Shown one piece after another: positions 36,397 through 46,493 of a stretch of DNA of 64,000 nt (position 1 is its first letter; every line of letters starts with the position of its first letter). The notes below the pieces were generated by a model. The model searched no databases, was not told the DNA's origin, and was given only the letters and a program-made list of their open reading frames with translations. The stretch is taken from NCBI RefSeq assembly GCF_001687365.1, contig NZ_LGLV01000015.1:157246-221245 (forward strand), read 5' to 3'. The stretch comes from Pararhizobium polonicum (GTDB taxonomy: Bacteria; Pseudomonadota; Alphaproteobacteria; Rhizobiales; Rhizobiaceae). Both the position numbers and the translations under genes were made by a program.

Positions 36397-37611
36397 TCAG
36401 CGCTCTGCGAGTGCCGGTTCGCCCTTCTTCTCGCGCACCAGGTTGATGAAGCGGCGGAAGAGGTAGTGGCTGTCCTGCGGGCCCGGCGAGGCTTCCGGAT
36501 GGTGCTGCACGGAGAACACCGGCTTGCCGGTGAGGCGCAGGCCGCAATTGGTGCCGTCGAACAGGGAAACGTGAGTCTCTTCAACGCCTTCCGGCAGGGA
36601 GTTCGAAGCCACCGCGAAGCCGTGGTTCATCGAGACGATCTCGACCTTGCCGGTCGTATGATCCTTCACCGGATGATTGGCGCCGTGGTGGCCCTGATGC
36701 ATCTTCTCGGTGGTGGCGCCGAGCGCCAGGCCCAGCATCTGGTGGCCGAGGCAGATGCCGAACAGCGGGATATCGCTCTTGATCAGTTCCTGGATAACCG
36801 GAACCGCATATTCGCCGGTCGCAGCCGGATCGCCCGGGCCGTTCGACAGGAAGATGCCGTCCGGCTTCTGCGCCAGAACCTCTTCGGCCGATGTCGTTGC
36901 CGGCATCACGGTGACCTTGCAGCCGAGGCCGGCGAACAGGCGCAGGATGTTGCGCTTGATGCCATAGTCGAGCGCCACGACATGGTACGTCGTGTCGGCG
37001 TCCGCCAGTTGGTCATAGCCTTCGTTCCACACCCAGGGCTTTTCGCTCCAGCGCGAGGTCTGGCCGGAGGAGGCGACCTTGGCAAGGTCGAGGCCTTCGA
37101 GCCCGCTCCAGGCTTTCGCTTCCGCCTTCAGCGTCTCGATGTCGAAGACGCCGTTCGGGTCGTGGGCGATCACGGCGTTCGGGGCGCCGTTTTCGCGGAT
37201 CCAGGCCGTCAGCGCCCGGGTGTCGATGCCGCAGAGGCCGATGATGCCGCGTGCCTTCAGCCAGGCGTCGAGATGTTTTGCCGCGCGGTAGCTGGAGGGG
37301 GCGGTGATGTCGGCCTTGAAGATGACGCCGACTGCGCCGTGGCGGGCTGCCGGCGTCAGGTCCTCGATATCCTCGTCATTGGCGCCGATATTGCCGATAT
37401 GCGGGAAGGTGAAGGTGACGATCTGGCCGAGATAGGACGGGTCGGTCATGATCTCTTCGTAGCCGGTGAGCGCGGTGTTGAACACCACTTCGGCCTGTAC
37501 CTTGCCGGTGGCGCCGATGCCCTTGCCTTCGATGACGGTGCCATCGGCCAGAACGAGCAGGGCGGTTGGTTTTGCGGTGGTCCAGGGAGCGGTCGCGGTC
37601 ATTGTCTTCAT
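36397..37611 (-). CDS. carA: Carbamoyl-phosphate synthase small chain (glutamine amidotransferase)
   Basis: A 404-residue subunit. The N-terminal CPSase_sm_chain domain (about 14-145, with F-N-T-A-L-T-G-Y-E-E) is followed by a class I glutamine amidotransferase domain with the catalytic Cys in F-G-I-C-L-G-H-Q and the His/Glu dyad in H-H-P-E-A-S-P-G. It hydrolyses glutamine and passes ammonia to CarB. M1 or M4 (start 37602) are equally plausible. Its 5' leader holds a dyad, and the next gene (yqeY-like) is divergent. Confidence 0.95.
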   Translation of the reverse strand: MKTMTATAPWTTAKPTALLVLADGTVIEGKGIGATGKVQAEVVFNTALTGYEEIMTDPSYLGQIVTFTFPHIGNIGANDEDIEDLTPAARHGAVGVIFKADITAPSSYRAAKHLDAWLKARGIIGLCGIDTRALTAWIRENGAPNAVIAHDPNGVFDIETLKAEAKAWSGLEGLDLAKVASSGQTSRWSEKPWVWNEGYDQLADADTTYHVVALDYGIKRNILRLFAGLGCKVTVMPATTSAEEVLAQKPDGIFLSNGPGDPAATGEYAVPVIQELIKSDIPLFGICLGHQMLGLALGATTEKMHQGHHGANHPVKDHTTGKVEIVSMNHGFAVASNSLPEGVEETHVSLFDGTNCGLRLTGKPVFSVQHHPEASPGPQDSHYLFRRFINLVREKKGEPALAER

Positions 37612-37633
37612 CCCGTTCAGGCGGCGCTTGGCG

Positions 37634-37651
37634 GACGTTCGGGGGAACGTC
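37634..37651. promoter_or_regulatory. Inverted repeat in the carA leader
   Basis: GACGTTC-gggg-GAACGTC (37634-37651): seven-base arms, 22 bases upstream of the carA start codon. It may be an mRNA hairpin or a repressor site; there is no T-run, so it is not a terminator. Confidence 0.35.
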
Positions 37652-37885
37652 GGCCGGGGCCGTTTTGGTTCGCAGGCGTGAAGAGGCGGGCGATGGACGC
37701 GCGCTGTCAGGCCTGGTCACGATGTTTGTGCAGGTGACGGTCAATAACTGTGGTTTCCGGCAACGTCAATCTTGAAGGCACGCTGAACAGGCTTTTCCTT
37801 CAGCTTTTACCGTGGAAAGACGCAATTCGTTTGCTCCCGGTTGTCCGGCTGGTTTATGGAACGTCATCAAACAGGAGTAAGGACA

Positions 37886-38344
37886 ATGATGCGCGATCAA
37901 CTCGCTGCCGCCCTCAAGGATGCGATGAAATCGAAGGATGCGGCGCGGCTTTCCACCGTCCGTCTGGTTCAGGCCGAGATCAAGACCCGCGATATCGCCA
38001 ATCGTGGCGCCGGCAAGGGCGAGGCCAGCGATGACGAAATTCTGCAGATCCTGGCAAAGATGGTCAAGCAGCGCGAAGAATCGGCGAAGATCTACGAAGA
38101 CAACGCCCGTCCGGAGCTTGCCACCAAGGAACGCGCCGAGATCGTCGTCGTGCAGGGCTTCATGCCGAAGCAGCTGTCGGAAGCGGACGTCCGGGCCAAT
38201 GTCGCGTCAGCCATCGCCGAGGTCGGCGCGAGCGGTCCGAAGGACATGGGCAAGGTCATGGCGGTGCTGAAAGAGCGCTATGCCGGCCAGATGGATTTTT
38301 CCAAGGCGTCGGCCGTGCTCAAGGAATTGCTGACGGCTGCCTGA
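37886..38344 (+). CDS. YqeY/GatB-like tRNA-amidotransferase-related protein
   Basis: A 152-residue helical protein: M-R-D-Q-L-A-A-A-L-K-D-A-M-K, then R-L-S-T-V-R-L-V-Q-A-E-I-K and Q-R-E-E-S-A-K-I-Y, the standard YqeY signature resembling the tail domain of GatB/GatE. Its role is unproven; it is thought to bind tRNA. The ATG at 37886 sits eight bases after AGGAG. In rhizobia this gene is often found beside dnaG and rpoD. Its 3' end overlaps the converging gene by 67 bases. Confidence 0.85.
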   Translation: MMRDQLAAALKDAMKSKDAARLSTVRLVQAEIKTRDIANRGAGKGEASDDEILQILAKMVKQREESAKIYEDNARPELATKERAEIVVVQGFMPKQLSEADVRANVASAIAEVGASGPKDMGKVMAVLKERYAGQMDFSKASAVLKELLTAA

Positions 38345-39234
38345 CCCGATAATGCCGGCGCGGTCTCCTGATGGAAGGCCGCGTCGATGATGGCGAATTT
38401 CTCGGCCTGATAGGTCCAGTATTCCTGCACGAAGCCTTGTGACAGCCAGAGCGTGTTTGTGCCGGAGACTGTCTCGAAACCGAGGCTGCCCATGGCGGCG
38501 GCCCTGGTGATCAGGCGCTTGAGGTGGGTCTTGGAAATCCGGTAGCACCGGCAGATCTCGGCCGATGAGATTGGCCCGATCCGGGTGCGTGGCGCGGCCG
38601 GGTCGAAATCCTTTATCAGCGCGATAAAACAATCCATCACCACTCCACCGGAATTGGCCCAGGTAAACAGATTGAAGGTCTCGCCGGGGTTGCGCACCGC
38701 GTGATTTTCCAGAATTCCCTGCGCGATGGCGGGCTGCAGGCTTGCAAACAGTGTCTGGTTTTCTGCAAGCGTGACGGCCCTTTTGCCGTCGTCCAGCATG
38801 TCGAGAATGGCAAGATGCGTGTAGAGCCATTTGACGACGGACTGCACCGCCACATCCGTCGGCTCCAGTGGCCGCATGCGGTGGTCCGGCGGATTGTCGC
38901 TGTAGCGGGCGAAGCGGTAGGCGAGCATTTCCTGAACGAAGGTGCCGGCGGTGTTGCGGCTGGCAATGCCGTATTCCACGGCGTTCACAACAAAACGTTC
39001 GGCATAGAGGCCCTTGCTCGGACCAGCCTGGCGGTAATGCAGCGACAAGCCCAGTTGCGCCATCAGCCAGCGCTGCTGGGAAGCAAAGATCGAGCTCAAT
39101 CGCGGATTTTCCACAAACTGCGCCGTCATCTGCCGCGCATTCTCCTGCATGGCGGCAAAAAAGACGGTGTTGGACGCAAGATCGCTTGCAACGAGGGGCA
39201 TCGGGCGGTTTCCGGAGCTTGGGCAGCGATTCAT
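38278..39234 (-). CDS. Conserved hypothetical protein with a C-terminal helix-turn-helix-like segment
   Basis: A 318-residue protein with no family I recognise. The start at 39234 (M-N-R-C-P-S-S) has GGAGG upstream; the frame is open to 39282 with two further Met codons. A segment near the C-terminus (I-S-S-A-E-I-C-R-C-Y-R-I-S-K-T-H-L-K-R-L) looks like a helix-turn-helix, suggesting DNA or RNA binding. The rest is helical without signal peptide or membrane segment. Its 3' end overlaps the yqeY-like gene by 67 bases tail to tail. A regulator-like role is only a guess. Confidence 0.6.
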   Translation of the reverse strand: MNRCPSSGNRPMPLVASDLASNTVFFAAMQENARQMTAQFVENPRLSSIFASQQRWLMAQLGLSLHYRQAGPSKGLYAERFVVNAVEYGIASRNTAGTFVQEMLAYRFARYSDNPPDHRMRPLEPTDVAVQSVVKWLYTHLAILDMLDDGKRAVTLAENQTLFASLQPAIAQGILENHAVRNPGETFNLFTWANSGGVVMDCFIALIKDFDPAAPRTRIGPISSAEICRCYRISKTHLKRLITRAAAMGSLGFETVSGTNTLWLSQGFVQEYWTYQAEKFAIIDAAFHQETAPALSGQAAVSNSLSTADALEKSIWPA

Positions 39235-39424
39235 TGCCTGTTCTTCCTCCGGCATCAACGGCCCATTTTGGGCATATGCCATATCGAGCCAAGGGAAGAG
39301 CTGTTGCTGCCCGGCCCTTTGCCGTCGCAGCGTCTCGTCAACCTGTGAATTGCGGGTATGATGCGTCCCCTCTGTAGCGCGGCCAGCGTTTGCCGCCTAT
39401 ATGGAAGCCAGCCCAGAGGTATTC

Positions 39425-41425
39425 ATGCGATTTTCCAACTCCTTCCTTGACGAGATCCGCGACCGCGTTCCCATTTCGGACGTGATCGGCAAACGCGTCA
39501 CCTGGGACCGCAAGAAAACCAATGCTTCGCGCGGCGACTACTGGGCCTGCTGCCCGTTCCATGGCGAAAAATCCCCGAGCTTTCACTGCGAGGACCGCAA
39601 GGGCCGCTATCACTGCTTCGGCTGCGGTGTCTCTGGCGATCATTTCCGCTTTCTCACCGATCTCGATGGCATGAATTTTCCCGAGGCCGTGCAGCAGGTT
39701 GCCGATCTCGCCGGCGTCGCCATGCCGCAGCCCGATGTTGAGGCGGAAAAGCGCGACCGCCAGCGCATCGGCCTGCAGGATGTCATGGAGGTGGCGACCC
39801 AGTTCTTTGAGGCCCAGTTGCAGACGGCGAACGGCGCCAAGGCGCGCGCCTACCTGCGCGACCGGGGCCTGACCGGGCGCACCATCGAGACCTTCCGGCT
39901 TGGCTATGCGCCGGAAAGCCGCAATGCGCTGAAGGAATATCTGGCTGGCAAGGGCGTGCCGAAGGACCAGATCGAGGCCTGCGGCCTTGTCGTCCACGGC
40001 CCGGATATTCCCGTCTCCTACGATCGTTTCCGTGACCGCATCATGTTCCCGATCCTGTCGTCGCGCGAAAAGGTCATCGCCTTTGGCGGCCGCGCCATGT
40101 CGCCGGATGCGCCGGCGAAATATCTCAATTCCAACGAGACCGAGCTCTTCCACAAGGGCAACGTGCTCTACAATTTCGCCCGCGCGCGCCGCGCCATGTC
40201 GGGCGCCGACGGGGCGGGGACGATCATCGCCGTCGAAGGCTATATGGACGTCATCGCGCTGCATCAGGCCGGCATCGAGAATGCGGTGGCGCCGCTCGGC
40301 ACCGCGCTGACCGAAAACCAGATGGCGCTGCTGTGGAAACTCACCCAGCAGCCGGTCCTCTGCTTCGACGGCGACGGCGCCGGCATCCGCGCTGCCAACC
40401 GCGCCGTCGATCTGGCGCTGCCGCATCTGAAGCCCGGTTTCTCGGTCCGCTTCGCCATGCTGCCGGATGGCAAGGACCCCGACGATCTGGTGCGAAACGA
40501 AGGCCGCGCGCCGTTCGACAAGGTGATGGCGCAGGCCCGCTCGCTGTCGGAAATGGTCTGGCTGCGCGAGGCGCAGGCCGGCTCTTTCGATACGCCGGAG
40601 AGCCGCGCCCAGCTGGAAGCGACGCTGAAGCAGGTCGTCTCGGTGATATCAGACGAAAACGTCCGCCGCCACTACGGTCAGGATGTTCGCGACCGGCTGA
40701 ACCAGTTCTTTCAAGGCGCGTCGCGCCGTGAGAACGGCCAGCGCGGCGGCTTCGACCGCAACCCTCGCCAGGGCGGTGGCAGCCGGAATGGGGGCCAGGG
40801 CCGCGGCGGCCAGCAGGGCGCCCGCATGTCCGAGCGTTCGGGCATTTCCGATCGTCTGGCCCGCTCGTCGCTGGTCAGTGGCCATCAGGCCCTGCCGCCC
40901 TTGCGCGAAAGCGTCTTGGCGCTCACCATCGTCAACCATCCGCAATTGCTGTTTGAGGAATATGACGAGATTTCCGCGATCGATTACGACAATCGCGATC
41001 TGCAGCGTTTCTGGTCGTCGGTGCTGAATGCCGCTGCCGCCAAGGGGCCGCGCCTGTCGCGCGAAATCCTCGTCGAGCAGCTGGAGGCCGAAGGCTTCGG
41101 CGACCTGCTGAAATCGCTGGACCAGCAGATCCGCTTCGCCCGGCTGTGGACCGCAACGACGGCGGCAGCCCCCGAGGATGCCCGCGAAGGTTATCTTCAG
41201 GCGCTCGCCCTCCACCAGCGCACCAAGGCGCTGCTGTGGCAGCGCCGCGAACTCGAAAGCGAGCTCGCCTATGCAACGGAAGAAGGCGACGACGACACCG
41301 TCAGCCAGATTCTCCGCAACCTGCAGGAAGTCCAGCTGGAAGTGGCGCGGCTGGAAAACCAGGAGGCGATCATCGATGGCTTCGGAGTGCTGTCGGGACG
41401 GGTGAAGGGGCCGGCGGGCAAATAG
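39425..41425 (+). CDS. dnaG: DNA primase
   Basis: A 666-residue primase. The N-terminal zinc ribbon C-P-F-H ... C-F-G-C (about 43-67) is followed by the primase core with E-G-Y-M-D-V of the TOPRIM domain (near 280) and F-D-G-D-G-A-G. A Gly/Arg-rich low-complexity linker (about residues 440-475) leads to a C-terminal helicase-binding domain. The start at 39425 (M-R-F-S-N-S-F-L-D-E-I) is the usual one for the family; the 8 upstream codons are not conserved. It lays RNA primers for Okazaki fragments. rpoD, its usual partner in the rpsU-dnaG-rpoD (MMS) unit, lies about 12.6 kb downstream rather than adjacent. Confidence 0.95.
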   Translation: MRFSNSFLDEIRDRVPISDVIGKRVTWDRKKTNASRGDYWACCPFHGEKSPSFHCEDRKGRYHCFGCGVSGDHFRFLTDLDGMNFPEAVQQVADLAGVAMPQPDVEAEKRDRQRIGLQDVMEVATQFFEAQLQTANGAKARAYLRDRGLTGRTIETFRLGYAPESRNALKEYLAGKGVPKDQIEACGLVVHGPDIPVSYDRFRDRIMFPILSSREKVIAFGGRAMSPDAPAKYLNSNETELFHKGNVLYNFARARRAMSGADGAGTIIAVEGYMDVIALHQAGIENAVAPLGTALTENQMALLWKLTQQPVLCFDGDGAGIRAANRAVDLALPHLKPGFSVRFAMLPDGKDPDDLVRNEGRAPFDKVMAQARSLSEMVWLREAQAGSFDTPESRAQLEATLKQVVSVISDENVRRHYGQDVRDRLNQFFQGASRRENGQRGGFDRNPRQGGGSRNGGQGRGGQQGARMSERSGISDRLARSSLVSGHQALPPLRESVLALTIVNHPQLLFEEYDEISAIDYDNRDLQRFWSSVLNAAAAKGPRLSREILVEQLEAEGFGDLLKSLDQQIRFARLWTATTAAAPEDAREGYLQALALHQRTKALLWQRRELESELAYATEEGDDDTVSQILRNLQEVQLEVARLENQEAIIDGFGVLSGRVKGPAGK

Positions 41426-41555
41426 GGTTTCGCCGGATTTTTCATGATTGGCTGAGGCGAAGGAGCCTCTTGCCATCGCGCCCGGCAATTGCAAGATTAT
41501 GGTCTTCTTCGGCTGCTCTGCGCCTGCGGGCCGCCGATCTGCGGGAGGGGGAACC

Positions 41556-42191
41556 ATGACTGAAATCACCTTGCTGGCTTTTGCACTCGTTTCGTTCATC
41601 GGTATCGCCACACCCGGCCCGACCGTGCTTCTGGCGCTGACCAACGGTTCGCGTTTCGGCGTCCGCCGCGCGCTGATCGGCATGGTTGGCGCTGTGCTGT
41701 CCGATTTCGTGCTGATCGGCGCCGTGGCGCTCGGTCTCGGCGCACTTCTGGCGGCATCCGAATTCTGGTTCTCGGTCGTCAAATGGATCGGTGCCGGTTA
41801 CCTCGCCTTCCTCGGCATCATGCTGCTGCGCTCCAAGGGCACGCTGAGCGAAACGCTGCACGGCACGGCGGAAAACGGCTCGGGTTCGGCCCGCGCGATC
41901 TTTCTGAAAAGCTTTCTGGTCGCCGTCACCAACCCCAAGGGTTACCTGTTCTTCTCGGCCTTCCTGCCGCAGTTCATCGTGCTGACACAGCCGCAGGTGC
42001 CGCAATATGCCATTCTCGCGCTGGTCTTCGCCACGATCGATTTCTGCGTCATGTTCGGCTATGCGGCGCTCGGCTCGCAGGCGGTCAAGGTGCTGAAAAA
42101 ATCCGGCGCACTGTGGCTCGACCGCATCTGCGGCGGCGCGCTTCTGGCTCTGGCCGGCTCGCTGGCCTTTTACCGGCGCGCGAGCGTTTGA
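41556..42191 (+). CDS. LysE-family amino-acid/threonine exporter (RhtB-like)
   Basis: A 211-residue membrane protein with about six hydrophobic segments. The family signature S-F-I-G-I-A-T-P-G-P-T-V-L-L-A-L (about 12-27) and N-P-K-G-Y-L-F-F (about 130-137) are present. It would export amino acids or homoserine lactones across the inner membrane. The ATG at 41556 has GGGAGGGGGAACC upstream, ruling out the longer frame from 41448. It is the first of the genes lying between dnaG and rpoD, 130 bases after dnaG. Confidence 0.88.
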   Translation: MTEITLLAFALVSFIGIATPGPTVLLALTNGSRFGVRRALIGMVGAVLSDFVLIGAVALGLGALLAASEFWFSVVKWIGAGYLAFLGIMLLRSKGTLSETLHGTAENGSGSARAIFLKSFLVAVTNPKGYLFFSAFLPQFIVLTQPQVPQYAILALVFATIDFCVMFGYAALGSQAVKVLKKSGALWLDRICGGALLALAGSLAFYRRASV

Positions 42192-42327
42192 TGGCCTGAC
42201 GGTGACGGCGGCGGACGTGCGAAAGTCCGATTGCCGCCGACTGGCTACAATGCTGCAAAAAGCTGACAGAAAATCTTAATGCAACCTTGGCATGACTAGG
42301 CCGCTGTTCATCGCGGGGGTTGTGACA

Positions 42328-43923
42328 ATGGATCGGCGGCGTTCCCGCATTATCGCGGTGGCTGTTTTTCTGGGTTTTCTCGGCACGGCGATCCCGCTTG
42401 CCGCGATGGCCTATATGTCCTGGGTCATCGCCGTTGAGAGCGAAGAGGACCGTCTGGAGCTGTTTTCCCGGCTGACGGTGTCGCGGGCTGAAAACACCTT
42501 GCGCGATGCCAAGGGCGCGCTCGATGCGATTGCCGCCACGCCCTTTGTTGCCTGTTCCGATGCCCATATCGCCCGCATGCGGGCGCTGACCGTCGATACC
42601 ACCTCCGTCGAGGAGATGGGCTATTTCGAGAATGGCCTGCTCACATGCACCTCCTGGGGCCGGACGGCCGGCGATATCGGCCGCTCGCATGTCGATTATG
42701 TCACGCCGGATGGCCTGGAGGTGACGATCCGTATCCAGCCCGCCGTCAGCGGCGGCAAGCCGATGATGGGGCTGCATTCCGGCGCGCACAATGTTCTCAT
42801 CGCGCCTGCGCGGCTTGTCGATGTTCTCGTCGATGACGGCATGTCCATCGCCCTGACCAACGGGCAGGGCGCGCTCCTCAATGCGTTGAACGCGCCGGAT
42901 CCGGCGCTTGTCGGCTCGCTTGCCGCCGCGCCGCGCCGGGGCATGACGGCGAGCGACCTGTTTGCCACAGCGCGCGGCGACGGCCTGATTGCCATTGCCA
43001 CCGAACCCCGGTCGATGCTTGCCGGCCATATGAAACGGGAGCTGATGCTGCTGTTGCCGGTCGGCGCGTTCATCGCGGCCTTCATCGTCGCCGTCGTCAT
43101 CTGGCTGTCGCGCAAGCGGCTCTCGCCGCTGGCGGAGCTTGAGATCGCCGTGCGCAACCGCGAATTCATCGTCCACTACCAGCCGATCGTCGCGCTGAAG
43201 ACCGGCATCTGCATCGGTGCCGAAGCGCTGGTGCGCTGGCGGCGGCCGGACGGTTCTCTGGTCCGGCCCGATCTTTTCATCCCGCTTGCCGAGGAGAGCG
43301 GCCTGATCATGCCGATCACCGATCAGGTCATCGAGGCGGTGATCCGCGATCTGAACGGCATTCTCGTTCAGGACCGTACCCTGCATATCGCCGTCAACCT
43401 CTGCGCCGCCGATATCAAGTCCGGCCGCATTCTCGACGTTCTCGAAGCCAAACTTGCCCGGACCGGTATCCGGACCGAGCAGATCTGGCTGGAGGCGACC
43501 GAGCGCGGCTTCATGGATATCGACGCGGCGCGCATCACGCTGGAGAAAGCCCGCGAACGCGGCCATTCCGTCGCCATCGACGATTTCGGCACCGGCTATT
43601 CCAGCCTGCAATATCTGCAGGGCCTGCCGATGGACGCGCTGAAGATCGACAAGTCCTTCATCGATACGATCGGCAAGGACACCGCCACCAGCTCCGTCAC
43701 CCCGCATATCATCGGCATGGCAAAGACGCTCAAACTCTACACCGTCGCCGAAGGCATCGAGGCGGAGGAGCAGGCAGAGTACCTGAAAGCCCACGGCGTC
43801 GATTTCGGCCAGGGCTGGCTTTTTTCCAAGGCACTGCCCGCGGACGCCTTCATCGCCTATCACCGGCGGACGAAGGAGAAATTCGGCGCGGCGCCGGAGG
43901 TCATTCAGGCGGCGGCGGGGTGA
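42328..43923 (+). CDS. Membrane-bound cyclic-di-GMP phosphodiesterase, CSS-motif sensor plus EAL domain
   Basis: A 531-residue protein. Residues about 9-31 form the first membrane segment, then a periplasmic CSS-motif domain with the C-S-D and C-T-S-W Cys/Ser elements (about residues 72 and 105), a second membrane segment (about 236-258), and a cytoplasmic EAL domain. The catalytic motif E-A-L-V-R-W, D-D-F-G-T-G-Y-S-S and E-G-I-E are intact, so it should hydrolyse cyclic-di-GMP. In the family a periplasmic disulfide controls activity. The ATG at 42328 is used; an upstream ATG at 42292 is also possible. Confidence 0.88.
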   Translation: MDRRRSRIIAVAVFLGFLGTAIPLAAMAYMSWVIAVESEEDRLELFSRLTVSRAENTLRDAKGALDAIAATPFVACSDAHIARMRALTVDTTSVEEMGYFENGLLTCTSWGRTAGDIGRSHVDYVTPDGLEVTIRIQPAVSGGKPMMGLHSGAHNVLIAPARLVDVLVDDGMSIALTNGQGALLNALNAPDPALVGSLAAAPRRGMTASDLFATARGDGLIAIATEPRSMLAGHMKRELMLLLPVGAFIAAFIVAVVIWLSRKRLSPLAELEIAVRNREFIVHYQPIVALKTGICIGAEALVRWRRPDGSLVRPDLFIPLAEESGLIMPITDQVIEAVIRDLNGILVQDRTLHIAVNLCAADIKSGRILDVLEAKLARTGIRTEQIWLEATERGFMDIDAARITLEKARERGHSVAIDDFGTGYSSLQYLQGLPMDALKIDKSFIDTIGKDTATSSVTPHIIGMAKTLKLYTVAEGIEAEEQAEYLKAHGVDFGQGWLFSKALPADAFIAYHRRTKEKFGAAPEVIQAAAG

Positions 43924-44606
43924 GGGGGGCGGTTGTTGGCCCCCGGAGGAGGCGTGTTGGCGAGGGAAATAACCGCAATTGGATAAAATTGCCCAGACCA
44001 GGTGCGTAATTGCTTGATCGCTTTCGTGGTATTTCTTTGTGCAACCGAGGGGGCAGCTTCAAAAATGGATTGTAACCAATCATCCGAAACTCCTGACCGA
44101 GCTTCCAGATGCCGATTTCCTTGAATTGGCTGGTTATCTCCAAAGGATTGGAGAGGAAGATGTCGAGAACGGCCTCCTGTCATCCGTTGCACAACGCACA
44201 GCCCTCGGGCGAAGTTTATCAGGGAGACAAAGAGTCATGATTGACTGGCATGATGTGATCTTATGCTTCTTCGCCGCGGCCGTGGCATCCGGCGGATTAC
44301 TGCTCAGTCGCTTTGTCTACCCGCTTCGGTTTGCTTTTCTTCTTCCCAATTGGCGATCCGCTTACATTGCGTCGTCAATCCTTTTTGTCGTCATGTTCGC
44401 CTCTCTTCTGTTGCGTTGATTGGACGGTATGTGCTGCGCACCACGGGTGATTGTCATCGGCTTATCCGCGGCGGATGTTCGTCAAGCGCAATCACCCGAA
44501 TGATGCAAAGGGGACAGCAGCACGGACACTGCGATAAGTGGCGGCACGCCCTCGCCCCCATCACCCCACCTGTGCCATAGTCCGCTCTCCCCACGAGAGC
44601 GATTCC
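43924..44606. other. Intergenic region between the EAL gene and recQ
   Basis: This 683-base stretch has visibly lower GC than its surroundings between about 43960 and 44420. It contains one plausible small membrane-protein gene (44237-44419); the other frames on either strand look like chance. The last 130 bases before recQ contain its promoter region, with no recognised operator. Confidence 0.4.
44237..44419 (+). CDS. Possible small membrane protein (60 aa)
   Basis: Starts M-I-D-W-H-D-V-I-L-C with GGGAGACAAAGAGTC upstream. Two hydrophobic segments (about 6-25 and 42-58) are joined by a basic loop (R-F-V-Y-P-L-R ... N-W-R-S). The frame is open back to 44039, but the upstream part is not hydrophobic and lacks family features. 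No homologue is recognised. Atypical composition suggests a recent or foreign gene, or non-coding sequence. Confidence 0.35.
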   Translation: MIDWHDVILCFFAAAVASGGLLLSRFVYPLRFAFLLPNWRSAYIASSILFVVMFASLLLR

Positions 44607-46463
44607 ATGCCGCAGACCCACACCCGTATCGATCCCCTGTTTGAAGCCGAAGGTGCCAGAAATCCGCTGGCCATTCTGAAAACCGTCTACGGTTATCCGG
44701 CCTTTCGCGGCAAGCAGGCTGATGTGGTCGAGCGGGTCGTTTCGGGCGGCGATGCCGTGGTGCTGTTTCCGACGGGAGCCGGAAAGTCGCTGTGCTTCCA
44801 GATCCCCGCGCTCTGCCGCGATGGCGTCGGCATCGTCGTCTCGCCGCTGATTGCGTTGATGCGTGATCAGGTCGAGGCGCTGAAGCAGCTGGGCGTCAGG
44901 GCTGCGGCGCTGAACTCCTCGTTGACGCGCGAAGAATTCATCGATGTCCGCCGGGCGATTGCGGGCGGCGATCTCGATCTTCTCTATGTGACGCCCGAGC
45001 GCATCGTTACGCCGGCCTTCAAGGAGATGATCGGCAACGCGAAGATCTCGCTGTTTGCCATCGACGAGGCGCATTGCGTCTCCCAATGGGGCCATGATTT
45101 CCGGCCGGAATACCGCGAACTCGGGCAGCTTGCCGAGCATTATCCCGGCGTGCCGCGCATGGCGCTGACGGCCACGGCCGATCCGCATACCCGCGAAGAC
45201 ATCATCGACAAGCTGGGCCTGCGCGGCGCTGAGGTCTTCACCACCTCGTTCGATCGGCCCAACATCGCCTATGAAATCGTCGAGCGCGACCAGCCGCGCC
45301 AGCAGCTGTTGCGCTTCCTGTCGCGCCACAAGGGTTCCAGCGGCATCGTCTATTGCCTGTCGCGCGCCAAGGTCGAGGACACCGCCGAATGGCTGAACGG
45401 GCAGGGGGTGCGTGCACTCGCCTATCACGCAGGAATGGACCGCGCGGTGCGCGATGCCAATCAGGATGCGTTCCTGAAGGAAGAAGACCTCTGCCTGGTC
45501 GCCACCGTCGCCTTCGGCATGGGCATCGACAAGCCGAACGTGCGCTATGTCGCCCATCTCGATCTGCCGGGCTCGGTCGAGGCCTATTATCAGGAAACGG
45601 GCCGCGCCGGGCGAGACGGCCTGCCGTCCGATGTCTGGATGGCCTATGGCATGGCCGACGTCATCCAGCGCGGCCGGATGATCGATGGCGGCACATCGGG
45701 CGATGATATCAAGCGGGTGGAGCGCGCCAAGCTCAATGCGCTGCTGGCCATCTGCGAAACGCCCGGCTGCCGCAGGCAGGCGATCCTTGCCCATTTCGGC
45801 GAGGCGCATCCCGGCCGCTGCGAAAGCTGCGATACCTGCCTCAAACCGGTCGAGACCTGGGACGGCACCGATGCCGCCATCAAGGCGCTGGCTGCGATCT
45901 ACCGCACCGGCGAACGTTTTGGCACCGGTCACCTGATCGATGTGCTTCTGGGCAATGAGAACGACAAGACCGAACGCTTCGGCCATAGCAAGATGCCGGT
46001 GTTCGGTGCCGGCAAGGATATTCCGTCAAAGACCTGGCAGTCGGTCTACCGCCAGCTTCTCGCTGCCGGGCTGATCAGCGTCGACCATGAAGCCTTTGGC
46101 GCGCTGAAGCTGGAGCCGGATGCCCGCGCCGTATTCAAGCGCGAACGCGAGGTCCGCTTCCGCAAGGACCGCCCAGCCACAGGCAAGGGCAAGAGCGCCC
46201 GCCAATCCGCTGCCTCCGGCGCCAAATCCGCGCTATCCGGTTCGGATGCCGAACTGTTCGAGGCCCTGCGCCGCGCCCGCTCGGGTATCGCCAAGGAACT
46301 CGGCGTGCCGCCCTATGTCGTCTTCCCGGATACGACGCTGATCGCCTTTGCCACCGAGCGCCCGCACAGCAGCGACGCCCTGCTCGGCATCTCCGGCGTC
46401 GGCCAATCGAAGCTGGAGCGCTATGGCGATGCGTTTCTGGAGGTTATTCGCGGGTTCGAGTAG
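44607..46463 (+). CDS. recQ: ATP-dependent DNA helicase RecQ
   Basis: A 618-residue superfamily 2 helicase. Motif I is F-P-T-G-A-G-K-S-L (about 53-61), motif [18 protein letters not shown], and motif [13 protein letters not shown]. The RQC zinc-binding cysteines (C-E-S-C-D-T-C) follow, and the C-terminus holds an HRDC domain ([12 protein letters not shown]). It unwinds 3'-tailed DNA for recombination repair and suppression of illegitimate recombination. The ATG at 44607 is taken because the upstream extension is Arg/Pro-rich and not conserved. Confidence 0.93.
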   Translation: MPQTHTRIDPLFEAEGARNPLAILKTVYGYPAFRGKQADVVERVVSGGDAVVLFPTGAGKSLCFQIPALCRDGVGIVVSPLIALMRDQVEALKQLGVRAAALNSSLTREEFIDVRRAIAGGDLDLLYVTPERIVTPAFKEMIGNAKISLFAIDEAHCVSQWGHDFRPEYRELGQLAEHYPGVPRMALTATADPHTREDIIDKLGLRGAEVFTTSFDRPNIAYEIVERDQPRQQLLRFLSRHKGSSGIVYCLSRAKVEDTAEWLNGQGVRALAYHAGMDRAVRDANQDAFLKEEDLCLVATVAFGMGIDKPNVRYVAHLDLPGSVEAYYQETGRAGRDGLPSDVWMAYGMADVIQRGRMIDGGTSGDDIKRVERAKLNALLAICETPGCRRQAILAHFGEAHPGRCESCDTCLKPVETWDGTDAAIKALAAIYRTGERFGTGHLIDVLLGNENDKTERFGHSKMPVFGAGKDIPSKTWQSVYRQLLAAGLISVDHEAFGALKLEPDARAVFKREREVRFRKDRPATGKGKSARQSAASGAKSALSGSDAELFEALRRARSGIAKELGVPPYVVFPDTTLIAFATERPHSSDALLGISGVGQSKLERYGDAFLEVIRGFE

Positions 46464-46493
46464 GCTGGTGTTTCGCAACCGGGCGGCGTTCTT

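Noticed and set aside
42085..43863. A 592-codon frame opposite the EAL gene
   Set aside because: The plus strand has intact EAL, DDFGTGYSS and membrane features; this is its shadow.
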